A DNA stretch of 64,000 bases from Prorocentrum cordatum (Eukaryota > Sar > Dinophyceae > Prorocentrales > Prorocentraceae): the NCBI GenBank assembly GCA_963575745.1, contig CAUYUJ010000836.1:529799-593798 (forward strand). The letters run 5' to 3'. Positions 32,210-41,735 of this stretch are shown piece after piece. Position 1 is the stretch's first letter, and every line of letters starts with the position of its first letter. The position numbers were made by a program, and so were the translations under genes. The notes below the pieces were generated by a model. That model made no database searches and was not told where the DNA came from. It saw only the letters and a program-made list of their open reading frames with translations.

Positions 32210-32490
32210 TCTCTTGGGGCCCTCGTTGGCCGTCCTGGAGGCATCTCGTGCCGAAGCCCGACAATGCGGGAACGCTAAAATCATTCAACAGCCTAAGGAG
32301 CATCAACGAATGTGGCCTCTCGCCACCCTCTTGGGGGGCCTTGGAGCTGTTGGGGCGTTTACGTCTTGGGCCATCGAGAGGCCGTCCTGGACGTTTTGGA
32401 GCGGTCTGTGGCCGACTCGGGGAACTCTGGACCGTCTTGGGGGCCTATTGGGGCGCTGGTGGCCCATCTGGGGCCGCTTGCCTTTGAAGA
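32210..32490 (+). repeat. Degenerate repeat family R
   Basis: Units such as GGGGCCCTCGTTGGCCGTCC and 'ctcttggggggccttgga'. Confidence 0.7.
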
Positions 32491-33569
32491 AGTAGAGGAG
32501 CGCTCGGGAACGCCCAGGACTGGGCTGTGGGCCCCTTACAGAGCATGTGCATGATCCAACGCAGACAATTCAGATATTGTGTTTTATCCTCTGGCGCGTC
32601 ACGGCCGTGAACCGCCCCCGCCCCCTTCCCGGGTAACGGTATCGATCGTATTTCGCGGGCGGGGCGGCTTGGATTTCCCCCTCTTCGGTGGTGCCCGCAC
32701 ATACATTTTGAAGATCACAGTGCCCCCCTCCCCGACGTGCCCAATGCCGGCCAAGCGTTATCGTTGCACGGGGCCCCAATCCCCCCTCCCCTGAGTATCG
32801 ACCTCTGCCAGAAATAGTTCAAGCATATGTTTCGAAAAAGGGGGTTGAGGATATTCCACTTCGTCCCTCGATGCACAGTGGCGTATTCTTCATACGTAGA
32901 TGAACGTATCGATATGTGTATGCATGCCTACACAGGCATCAACATGTATTTTATGTACGTATGCAAACATAGACACGCGCCACATGTGTATAGATATGAC
33001 TTTGTATATTTAGGTATCTACACATCGATCGTGATATCGACAGGTAGAGGGACCGATGTATATGTTGATAGCCGGACAGGAGCTAGATGGTGAGACCGAT
33101 ATGTGATGGTATTGGTCGGTCGATGGTGGGATGATCGATGGATTGCGAAATTGTTCCGACGCCAATCGCAAAAGTGTGCGTGGCAGGTTTGGTAGGTTTC
33201 AGTTGTTCATGTGATTTTATCTTTTGCCGACGACGCTTCACAGTCCAGTGCTGCGGCACATCTGGCCCGTCCTCGATAGTTGATGTTGCCAGCCATAATC
33301 GACCGGGGTCAAATCCGATGGGAATGGCAACGTGTCGATGTGAGCATTTTGTGCCGAGCATCCAGCAGTCCAATTTGCCGTGCGCAATACAAGCCGTAGT
33401 GTTTTTCGGGCCATTGCGAACATCTTGTCCACATCAGTTGTCCGCTTCCGAATCCAGCACCCTTTCCCTTCCTCCTGCCTCTCGTCCCTCTTCCGTCCCA
33501 TCCTGCCCTGCCTTGGGCGAGGGAGGGGGGAGGAGGGCACCCAGGCACGAGGGAGGAGGCTGGACACAG
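32491..33569. other. Probable intron sequence, no separate gene seen
   Basis: AT-richer than average (32,880-33,260). A pyrimidine tract at 33,455-33,515 precedes the acceptor of the 33570 exon. Confidence 0.4.
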
Positions 33570-33650
33570 GCGGCGCAGAAGATGATGGCCAATATGAAGC
33601 CGGAGGACATGCAGCGCATGTCGCAGATGGCGGCCAACATGGATCCGAAG
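33570..33650 (+). CDS. Methionine-rich STI1/OEP61-like gene, exon b
   Basis: 81 nt, 27 codons, phase 0 at both ends. Acceptor ACACAG precedes 33570; the last codon AAG (33648-33650) is followed by intronic GC. The peptide has five or more Met residues at helical spacing, with the core KPEDMQRMSQMAANMDP. This resembles the Met-rich helical repeats of STI1/OEP61-type proteins, in which PEDM..M..MA.NM motifs are common. A frame-independent check is that the three exons (ending 28125, 33570-33650, 37713-37778) all join in phase 0 and all use AG|GC donors. Flanking sequence immediately turns G-rich and then into a GGA array. Confidence 0.6.
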
Positions 33651-33738
33651 GCCTGGAGGGGGGGGTTCTCGGCGCCCTTCGGCCAGTGCTGCGGGGACGG
33701 CGCCGTGCAGCACTGGCGCGCGGCCGCAAATCTGTGGC

Positions 33739-33793
33739 AGGAGGAGGAGGACGAGGAGGAGGAGGAGGAGGAGGAGGAGGAGGAGGAGGAGAG
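33739..33793 (+). repeat. (GGA)n triplet array
   Basis: About 18 triplets with one GAC. It lies 88 bp after exon b, in the presumed intron. Confidence 0.95.
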
Positions 33794-34239
33794 GCGCCAG
33801 ACCCGATGCAGGCCTGGGCGGTTTGGGCGTTTTCAACAGGCATCCTTCTGTGGAGACCCAACGAAACCGAAAACGGATCAGAAAACCCCCAAAAAGCCGA
33901 AAACAAAAAAACGAAGACACCAAACGTTAGGGAAGCCCCTCAATCGGAATCCCTGGGGAAGCGCCTCCTTCTCCTCCTCCTCCTCCTCCTCCTCCGCCTC
34001 GTCCTGGCCTCGTCTTTCGTCCTGTCTGTCCCCCGCTGTGGCGTTGCCGGGTCCTCCTCTCCCTGGCCGTGCGGTCGTGCGCCCTCGCCGCCCCTCGCGG
34101 TCCCATGGCGGCGGCGCCCTCCGCCCCTCTGCCCGGAGCCCCGCCCCCGCCCGCCCCCCCCCCCTCGGGACGACCGACAACGGAAAGACCGCCATGAGTA
34201 CTTTCCAGCCCCGCCCCGCCCCCGCCCCCCCCCCTGGGT
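33794..34239. other. No supported gene
   Basis: A-rich stretch (33,860-33,930), a CTC array (33,968-33,993) and C-rich sequence. Confidence 0.5.
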
Positions 34240-34395
34240 ACAAAGACCGACAGCATTTCTTGTTCATTTTGAGCAGGATTCGCTGTCGGCGTCTCCGCGG
34301 ACTGTGCCCATTCGAGACAGAAGGCCGCCTGCCAAAGGGCGGCCCCTTTTGGTTCGGGACAAACATTTGCTAATGGGCATTGTGCCCATTGTTTC
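34240..34395 (+). repeat. Dispersed repeat family F, copy 2
   Basis: Aligns with 2245-2400 over its length. See that entry for shared anchors. Confidence 0.65.
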
Positions 34396-34464
34396 GGTGC
34401 CTGGAGCCCCGCCCCCCCCCCCCACCCCAAGCAGTGGCGAAGCGTCCTGGTTCGCCTACAATCC

Positions 34465-34625
34465 CACCAAACAATGTTCTAAGAAGCTCTTGTGGTTCCC
34501 ACGAAGTGTTCTTGGAGCATTCCTGGCTGGGACTGTCCTGTTTTATCACATCGGGTTTTTGTTCTAAAAACATTGCTTTTGTTCTTAGAACATTTTTGGG
34601 TTCTGAGAACACTTCGTGGTAGGAC
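34465..34625. repeat. GTTCTNAGAAC hairpin cluster
   Basis: GTTCTAAGAAG, GTTCTTAGAAC and GTTCTGAGAAC palindromes plus two inverted 'cacgaagtgttctt' or 'gaacacttcgtgg' blocks (34,500 and 34,605). It looks like a small foldback element of a type distinct from family A. Confidence 0.5.
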
Positions 34626-34894
34626 TATAGGAATGCCGGGACGGTCGGTTCCTGCTCCCCCCCCCCCCGCCTCCCGTCGCGGGGCGCGCGTGAGGCCGAC
34701 CCAGAGTCCTGCACTTCGGGTGGGGGGTCGACCACAGAATTGGTGTGCCCCAACATGGTTTTTCCGCCGAGCCTGCGATGAGTGAGAAGAACGTTCAGTA
34801 GATCTACGGAACGTTCGATGCCGTTTTTCGTAGACTCGATGGGAAACGCACCTTTGGGGTACATCAATTCTGCAGTCGATCGCCTACTCGAATA

Positions 34895-35310
34895 CTTGGC
34901 ATCGCTCGCACGTGTGCATGTTTTCTCGGCGATAGCTATCGTGGAGCCTTGCAGGCCATCTTGCGAACGAAAATGCACGCACCAGATCTCGAAATATGCA
35001 AGGGGAATGGACGTCCGAGCGAAGGGGGGTACAGGCAAGACGCCTGCGTGAGGACCAGTTTGGGCTCAGGAGGGGAGCCGGCGTAAGGACCAGTTTGGGC
35101 TCAGCAGGGGCTGTTGTTTTGGTGCCGTTTCCTGGGACTAGGTCGGGGAGCCTATTCTGTCGAAACGCCAACCAACTGCGTAAACATAACAACTTTGAGC
35201 GCCGCCAGGGGCTCCCTCTGCAGATCCAAGAAATTCGCGCGGACCGTGAACAGTTTATGTTTATGCCGTCTTTTCTTCCTCTATTCTTGGCCGAGGCTCG
35301 CCGTGGCCAG
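34895..35310 (+). repeat. Composite dispersed repeat (families D, G and E pieces)
   Basis: Contains a D copy (34,900-35,035), two tandem G units 'gaccagtttgggctcag' (35,049-35,110) and an E-like right arm 'atccaagaaattcgcgcg' followed by 'gtttatgtttatgccgt' (35,225-35,270). The same pieces occur separated at 4.0-5.5 kb and 57.6 kb. This suggests one longer ancestral repeat. Confidence 0.5.
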
Positions 35311-35528
35311 ACAAGCCCCTTGGTTCCTTGCTCAGCGTTCCGGATGGTAGCACGATGGCTGCAGGGTCTCTGCTCGTCCCTTCCTCCCCCTCCCCTGCCT
35401 TACGTGCACATGCGAGTCGGATGTGCGTGCGCGCGTGCTGCTACTCTGCTGGAGGCGGCTGTGGAGGCGGGGGCAGGCAAGGGGCGGTCGTGGGACCCGC
35501 AGTCAGGGGGAGGGGAGACAGATGAAAA

Positions 35529-35900
35529 GGAGGAGGAGGAGGAGGAGGAGGAGATGAGTAAGAATCGAGGATGAGCAGGAAAGTCGGGGAATGGTAAGCT
35601 GCGAGGTGGCGGCGGAGGAGGAGGAGGAGGAGGAGGAGGAAGAGCGAGTCAGCAGGAAAGGAGAGGATCAGGTGTCAGGACGTGCAGGTAGAGGGCGGCG
35701 AACGATGAGCAGGAGGATGAGCAGGAGCGGGAGCAAGAGCATCATGAATAATAGAAACAACAGGAGGAGGAAGAGGAGGAGGAGGAGGAGGATTACGATG
35801 TTGATGATGATGAGGAGGAGAAGAAGGAGGAGAGGAGGAGGAGGAGCAGGAGGAGGAGGAGGAAGAGGAAGAGGAGGAGGAGGAATATGGGGGGGGGGCT
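35529..35900 (+). repeat. Interrupted (GGA)n arrays
   Basis: Three GGA-rich blocks (35,529-35,553; 35,619-35,642; 35,762-35,894) separated by G/A-rich sequence. Confidence 0.9.
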
Positions 35901-36772
35901 GACCAGGAAGGAGGGAGGGCGGAGGATGGGGGGAGGTGCGGCCTTGTCGATTGGACCGAATGGTCGCAGTCGGCTCTTCGGAGAGATCCCCCCTTCATGA
36001 AGCGGAGCCGATCCTGGCTTCCAGCAGGAAAGCGCCGATCGTCAAGGGAAGGTGGGGACTGAGGAGGGGGATCGGCAAGGGAGCCAGGACCAGGATAGGG
36101 GAGGCGGAGGAGGATCATGAGGATGAGGACGAATATCAGGAGCAGTAGGATAATCAATGATAAGTGGGGGAGGAGGAGGAGGAGGAGTAGGAGCAGGCTG
36201 GAGGCGGATGCAGAGGAATGTAGATGTCTGCGCTCCTCGCGTGCAGCTCCTTGCCCCCCCCCCTCAACGGGCGCCCCGAGACAGAGACGAGGATCAGTTA
36301 CGTTATATGTGTATCCCTCTGAGATACTGAGGTTGGGCCCGGCGCTCCGCTCTCTCTTCACGATCAAATCACAATTCAAGGCGGGACGCCGCGATGAACA
36401 CGATGTGTTTATGGGGGGTTGCTCCAGCCAGTATCGGTGGAGGGATGTTCGATCGATTATGTCCTAGATGTTTGCGTCAATCCGCGACCCCCAGATCAGG
36501 GTTCGTGAAGATACAGCGGGCTGCCTGGGTGCCCACGGAAGGGCAAAGTGATGGATGAATGTCAAGGAGGAATAGTTGGATGTTGAATGATGTGGATGAC
36601 GAGGATGTGGAGGAAGACGAACAGGAATTGGGGAGGAACAGGATTGGGGAGAGCACCAGACTGAGGAGTGGAATGTGCTGAAATTGGAGAGGCCTTGAGT
36701 TTCGAGTTGCCGATACCGCTCTTTCGTGTCGGTGTTGTCATCGATATTGAGGAGCAAGTCGCGAACATATCT
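35901..36772. other. No supported gene
   Basis: G/A-rich sequence with GGA patches near 36,165-36,195. Nothing else is recognised. Confidence 0.5.
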
Positions 36773-36964
36773 CGACGGCGAGCGAGGGGGGGAAGTGAGA
36801 AGGAGAAGGCCTTCTCAGAAGGTTCGGAAGTCACCCGGCTTTCTGTGAAGCTTTTCAGCCTTCCTCGAAGACACAGGCAACTTCTCAGAAGACCGGCGGG
36901 CTTCTGAGAAGTCCCGCCGCGGCCTTAGCCTTCTCCTTATCAGTTGCCCCCTCGCCTGCCGCCG
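36773..36964 (+). mobile_element. Family A inverted-repeat element, copy 36.8 kb
   Basis: The left terminus CGACGGCGAGCGAGGGGGGG plus AAGTGA is nearly identical to that at 53763. The right terminus (36,941-36,964, CAGTTGCCCC, then CTCGCCTGCCGCC) is a decayed inverted copy. The interior has CTTCTCAGAAGG, CTTCTGAGAAG and 'cctcgaagacacaggcaac', as in the 27.2-kb copy. Confidence 0.75.
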
Positions 36965-37029
36965 AATATCAACCAGTGCGGTTGGACTCCATCGACGCGG
37001 GTTTGCCCGAGCACTTGTGGGTAAGTTGT

Positions 37030-37240
37030 GGGTCATGTTGGGGTCCTCCTGGGCGGTGTCCGGGTCATCTTTGGCCTCCCCCTGGGTGGTTCGCTACTTG
37101 TTGTCGGTATCCTTCGGCCCCCCCTGGAGCTGCGTGGGAGCCTTTCTGTGGGCTTGCTGGGACCATTTTGGAGTTTTCTTGGGGGGGGCCTGTTGTGACC
37201 TTGTTGACCGCCTTTCGGGCCCATGAAGGGTTTCCTTGAG
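37030..37240 (+). repeat. Degenerate repeat family R
   Basis: GGGGTCCTCCTGGGC-like units. Ends before exon c. Confidence 0.6.
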
Positions 37241-37712
37241 ACTCGCTGCGGCTCCCTGGGGCCGTCTAAAAGCTACCGAGGCCCATCTCAAGGAGCCGTT
37301 GCGAGAATGCGCTTGCAATTGACGCATATTAGTTGTTTCATGATTTTGGCTTTTCGGGAGTTCTATGTGGAGGCTCCAGAGCGATCGTGGAGCCGACTTG
37401 GGACTATGTCTGCCCATAGTGGAGGCCATCTTGGAACATGTCGAAGACCATTTGAGCACTAATTGTGGGCAACACTGGAGTCAGTTTGACCGATTTCGTT
37501 TGGGACGTCTCTAGGGCCCCACTGGTCATGTGTGGGCTTGCGTTGAGGAGCTCGTGCCCCCCCTTCCTCCGCCACCCCACTCTCACCAGCCCCAGCTCAA
37601 GAGGAGGGGGGGAATGTGACGTCAGTACACGACGGAACCCCTGCAAGGCTGCACAAGAGTACATTAAAACACCAAATGTGTTACAAGGGGCTTGGTGACT
37701 ATCCGCCTCGAG
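37241..37712. other. Probable intron sequence
   Basis: No separate gene is seen. A C-rich tract (37,555-37,600) lies about 110 bp before the exon c acceptor. Confidence 0.4.
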
Positions 37713-37778
37713 GTGATGGAAGGCATGATGAAGAACATGGGCGCGCCTGGCGGCTTTGACGCCTCGCAGCTGGCTCAG
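37713..37778 (+). CDS. Methionine-rich STI1/OEP61-like gene, exon c
   Basis: 66 nt, 22 codons, phase 0. Acceptor CTCGAG precedes 37713. The last codon CAG at 37776-37778 is again followed by intronic GC. It encodes a Met-rich helix (V-M-E-G-M-M-K-N-M) then a Gly/Pro turn (GAPGGFDASQLAQ). MEGMMKNM continues the pattern of exon b. The frame reaches a stop (TAG, near 37,809) if not spliced, so either further exons follow or LLFSAEAF is the true C-terminus. Confidence 0.55.
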
Positions 37779-37939
37779 GCGGGCCTCCTCTTTTCTGCCG
37801 AAGCCTTCTAGGATGGTCAGCTGCATTTGTCGAGCAGGTAGATTACATCGCCGTGGAGACATCAAACAAGACACCGCCCGCGTCTGCGCGCAGGCAATTA
37901 CGTGGTACATGCGCTCAGCTTCACACGTTTGGTTGTTGT

Positions 37940-38161
37940 GCTCATATATATATATATGCTTCTGTATCTTTATGTTTGCACATCTACATCCACACATCTA
38001 TACATGTGTATATATAGAACCCTATACATATAACTATATAGGTAATCCGTAATACATAAATGTATGTCTGTGTGTGCGCATTTATATATAGACACACATA
38101 CATTATTACACACATATGTGTATACGTATGCACGTGTATATGTGTGCCTCTCTCTCGATAC

Positions 38162-38211
<50 letters not shown>

Positions 38212-38212
38212 T
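37940..38212 (+). repeat. (TA)n / ATAC microsatellite zone
   Basis: Long TATATA tracts at 37,947-37,960 and 38,159-38,210, with ACATATGTGT-type sequence between. Confidence 0.9.
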
Positions 38213-38329
38213 CATACACCTGGAGTCCTGGGCCGTGGGCCCGAAGGGAACCCTTCAGCCTCCCATGGGGGTGGCAGGGATCCTGGGCCTTTTCGAGACG
38301 GCCAAAACAAAGCTCCGATACGGTCTTAG

Positions 38330-38407
38330 AGAGCCCAGGGGACCCCCAGGACAGTCCAGAAGGCTCCCGAGACGGCCCAAGACTGCTCCAAGACGGCCCA
38401 AGATGCT
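38330..38407 (-). repeat. Family R in reverse orientation
   Basis: Units GACGGCCCAAGA and 'cccaggacagtcc' are the complement of the usual R units. This is the clearest exception to the same-strand orientation of R in the window. Confidence 0.6.
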
Positions 38408-38428
38408 CCGTTGTCATTTTGGCTCAAG
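38408..38428 (+). other. Dinoflagellate spliced-leader relic
   Basis: CCGTTGTCATTTTGGCTCAAG differs from the known dinoflagellate leader (CCGTAGCCATTTTGGCTCAAG) at two of 21 positions, and the preceding T fits the variable first base. Genomic leader copies are known in dinoflagellates as marks of mRNAs reinserted through cDNA. 'ctgcattttggcttcag' at 38,445-38,461 resembles a second, more decayed leader, and tandem relics are also known. It lies 106 bp before ATG 38534. Confidence 0.7.
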
Positions 38429-38531
38429 CCATCTTAGCTCAGGGCTGCATTTTGGCTTCAGCTTACTTGCTCGAGGCAGGTTTTATTTTACATCTCCCGC
38501 TTTCCCTCCTCGCGCTATTCCCGTCACGCAG

Positions 38532-38760
38532 CCATGGCCTTCATGGCGAGAGCTCTTTCGCTCGCGGGTCTGTTGACTACCGTGAACTCCGAGGAAGGCA
38601 AAGAGGTTGCGCCACCACATCTCGGATACTGTGCTCACTGCAAGGACCTCGCCGCAGCCGGCGAGTGGCAAGATCCGACGGAGGCCGAGTGCAGGGAGGC
38701 CGCGGGGATTGCGGGGGCCACGTTTGAAGGATCAGGTGCTGGGAACCCTCCGCCGCCGAC
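38532..38760 (+). CDS. Possible gene start with signal-like N-terminus and CxxC
   Basis: A pyrimidine tract (38,480-38,525) ends in CACGCAG, a good trans-splice acceptor, and ATG 38534 follows two bases later. The frame begins MAFMARALSLAGLLTTVNS, a short hydrophobic N-terminus, then acidic EEGKE. A CAHCK motif follows at residues 33-37, resembling the CxHC of thioredoxin-like proteins, but no thioredoxin fold can be followed. The frame stays protein-like to about residue 70 and then turns Pro-rich, so an intron probably begins before about 38,740. The upstream leader relic suggests an mRNA-derived locus. Function unknown. Confidence 0.4.
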
Positions 38761-38957
38761 TCTCTGCAGCTCGACTGTGCTATCGTGTCCTCTGGACCCC
38801 CCCGCATTGGGTGGTCCGGCGTGGCCGCCCCCCCCAGGTCGCTGCGCAGGTCATCCAGACCTCGGCGCCTCGGCTGGCCCACGCCTCTCTCGCTCCTGCC
38901 TGCTGGGACTACTTCCCCAGCACCCCCGACCTTCCACACCTCAGGTGGTCTGCTCGA

Positions 38958-39073
38958 AGGATTTTTTTTTGCAATCCTGGGTTTTTTTTGCAATCCTGGG
39001 TTTTTTTTGCAATCCTTCGTTTTTTTGCAATCCTTGGTTTTTTTTTTGCAATCCTGTTTTTTTTTGCAATCCG
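38958..39073 (+). repeat. T8-10GCAATCC(TGGG) tandem repeat
   Basis: Six units of about 18-22 bp, each a run of 6-10 T followed by GCAATCC and usually TGGG. Phe/Leu-rich frames across it are artefacts. Confidence 0.92.
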
Positions 39074-39430
39074 CTGTCCGCTCTCGGTTGCCTGGAGGTC
39101 ATGAGTCATTCGGATCCCGGCGCCTCGGTCGCCTCGTGGTGTTGCTTCCGCCTCCGGCTCGCGCTGGACCTGCTGCCTCCCTCCCTGGGCGCGTGCACAG
39201 CAGCCGTCTGGCTGCCTACCCCCAGCTGCTGCTGTGCCGCCGCTGCTGGCCCCCGGCCCCGGCGTCGGCCCCGCCGCCGCCTGGCCCTGCTCTGAGCGGG
39301 CCCGGCTTCCGTCTCCTTCCCGCCCGCGCTGGGCTCCTTTTCTCTCCCGCGCACCGCCGCTGAATCCGCGTTTTGTGTGTCCCATTACGGCTACATCGCC
39401 AGAGCAGTCACTCTGCCTAGCCCCTATGCA
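39074..39430. other. No supported gene
   Basis: GC-rich sequence with CTGCTGC and GGCGCCGC patches. No gene is seen. Confidence 0.45.
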
Positions 39431-40250
39431 AAAGTGTTCGGCAAGGTTTCGCCACGTTGCCGACCGTTGCCTCCCAATTGCAGCCTCGTGCGTTGGGTGG
39501 GTCGTGGGGGGTTCGCCACGCTGCCGCCCGATGCCGCCTCGTTGCCGCCTCATTGCCACCTCGTGTGCTGGGTGTGTCCGGCGAGGTTTCGCCACGTTGC
39601 CGCTCGTTGCCGCTTTGCTGACGCCTCGTGCGCTGGGAGGGCGGGCGAGATTTCGCCACGTTGCCGCCCGATGCCGCCTCGCTGCTGCCTCGCTGCCGCC
39701 TCGTTGCCACCTCGTGCGCTGGGTGTGCCAGGTGAGTTTTTGCCACGTTGCCGACTGTTGCCGCCTTGTTGCAGCCACGACTGCCGGGTGGGTCCTGCGA
39801 AGTTTCGCCACGTTGCCGCCCGATGCCACTTCTCTGCCGCCTCGTTGCCACCTCGTGCGTTGGGTGTGTCGAGTGAGGTTCCGCCACGTTGCCGCCCGCC
39901 GCCTCGCTGCCGCCTCGTGCGCTGAGTGGGTCCGGCGAGGTTTCGCCACGTGCCGCCCGATGCCGCTTTGCTGCCGCCTCATGCGCTGGGTGGGCCAGGT
40001 GAGGGTTCGCCACGTTGCCCAACGTTGCCACCTCGTGGCCGCCTCGTGCGCTAGGTGGGCCCAGTCAGGTTTCGCCACGTTGCCGCTTGGTGCCGGCTTG
40101 TTCCGCCTCGTTGACGCCTCGTGCGCTGGGTGGGTCCTGCGAAGTTTCGCCACGTTGCCGCCCGTTGTTCACTGCCACCTCGTGCGCTGGGTGGGTCCTG
40201 CGAAGTTTCGCCGCGTCGCCGCCCGCTGGGTCGCTGCCGCGCTTCGCTTG
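39431..40250 (+). repeat. Variable minisatellite, 12 units
   Basis: Twelve units of about 60-86 bp, each starting GTTTCGCCACGTTGCCGCCC, then one to several TGCCGCCTCG sub-repeats, then TCGTGCGCTGGGTGGGTCC. Units begin near 39448, 39511, 39588, 39651, 39737, 39802, 39877, 39938, 40005, 40069, 40142 and 40202. Unit lengths are not multiples of three, so the 343-codon open frame shifts meaning between units and is unlikely to be a gene. Confidence 0.9.
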
Positions 40251-40414
40251 CACCACGTAAAATGATTGATTCTTATCCCTTCCCGAGCCCGGATGTACAC
40301 GGTCGCCTTGGAACCCCGCAAACCCTTGGCTCTTTGCGTAACCCCACCAGCCCAGTCAGAGACGATGCCCAGAAAATTTGCCTCGATGTGGGAAGTGGGC
40401 AGCACACAGAGGAA

Positions 40415-41430
40415 GGGTCCCTCTTGGAGCGCTCTTGGGGGCATCTTGGCGGTCCCGGGGGCCTGTTGGAGCGACTTGGGTGCCTCGGGGAGCCTCTCGG
40501 GGCCTCTAGGGGGTCTCTTGGGAGCCTTTTGGAGGCCTCTTGGGCGCCTATTGGGGCCTCCTGGGCGCCTGTTGGTGCCATCTTGAGGCGTCGTGGGAGC
40601 CTTTGGAGCGCTCTCGGGGTCATCTTGAAGGAGATCGTTAAAAAAAAGGGGGGGGTCCAATTACGACCCGCCCTCGGGAGCCCCCCAACAATTCGTCTCT
40701 TGGACCAATCTTGGAGTGGTCTTGGAGCGCTTTTGGGCGCTCTTGGGGCCGTCTTGGGGTTCTCTTGGGCCTCTCTTGGAGCTCTCATGGGCCCTCTTGG
40801 AGCCGTCTTGAGGCCTCGGAAGGCCATCGAAAGCACAAAGACGAGAAGGCAAACCACATTGATTGCCCTTAGGTTTGGGAAGGATTTGGGCATCTTGGCG
40901 GCCTCCTGGGGAGGCTCCGTGGCCACTTGGGGCCGTCGTGGACCTTTCTTGGTGGAGCATCTGGGGAGCCATCTTGGGGCATCTTGGAGCAATCTTGAGC
41001 CATCTTGGAGGTCATCTTGGGCTCTCTGTGGTGCTCTTGGAGCCGTCTTGGGCCATCTTGGGCGCTCCAACGCGTCGTGGAGCCCCCCGTCCAGGTCCAG
41101 GGGAAGGGGTAGGGGGAGGTGGCAGTTTCGGCGGCCGTTCGTTCGCGCGGTTAGGTAATTTGGTTTGGCTCGTAGCCGGGGCTGACTTCGGACACCGCCT
41201 GCGCTTCCGCTTGCGGCCGCGACGGAAAAGTATCCCCACCAGCCCATCCAGACGCGATCGGAGGCTTTCTTGAGGCCTCTTGGAGGCCATTTTGAGCCAT
41301 GTTCGGCTAAAGGCTGCCGGAGGCTATCCTAACCCATGCTCAGTTGTATTGGACCGTCTTGTGGCTGTTTTGAGGCCTCGTGGGAGGTCTGTCGGATGCT
41401 ATCCATGTTCGACCTCTTGGGACCATCTTG
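40415..41430 (+). repeat. Degenerate repeat family R (with interruptions)
   Basis: Dense CTTGG/GGCC units with few unit-length constraints. Interrupted by an A6/G7 stretch (40,640-40,660) and by an H-type segment (41,090-41,260). Long minus-strand Pro/Arg/Gly-rich frames are artefacts of the repeat. Confidence 0.8.
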
Positions 41431-41432
41431 AC

Positions 41433-41493
41433 GGAGGAGGAGGAGGAAGAGGAGGAGGAAAAGAAGAAGGAGGAGGAGGAGGAGGAGGAGGAA
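41433..41493 (+). repeat. (GGA)n triplet array
   Basis: Impure GGA array with GAA interruptions. Confidence 0.92.
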
Positions 41494-41735
41494 GGAACAG
41501 AAAGAAAGAGGATTACCTGGAAGGGTTACCTGAGACGTACTTGCTCACGGACACACTGAGCTTTGCTACTCCGCTACTGGCTGCTGCAATCGCGGACAGG
41601 ACGATAGAGCTTTGCTATGCAGTGCATACACAATCACGCTTACCAGAAAACTCCGAAAACAACACCCTGACGGGCCCCACAAGGGCGCCGCACGGCCCCA
41701 GGACCCAGGAGGCAACAAGCTGTTTCGGCGTGGCC

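Noticed and set aside
39234-40265. 343-codon open frame over the 39.4-40.25 kb repeat
   Set aside because: Units are 60-86 bp and not multiples of three, so the protein changes frame between units. Three overlapping frames are open.
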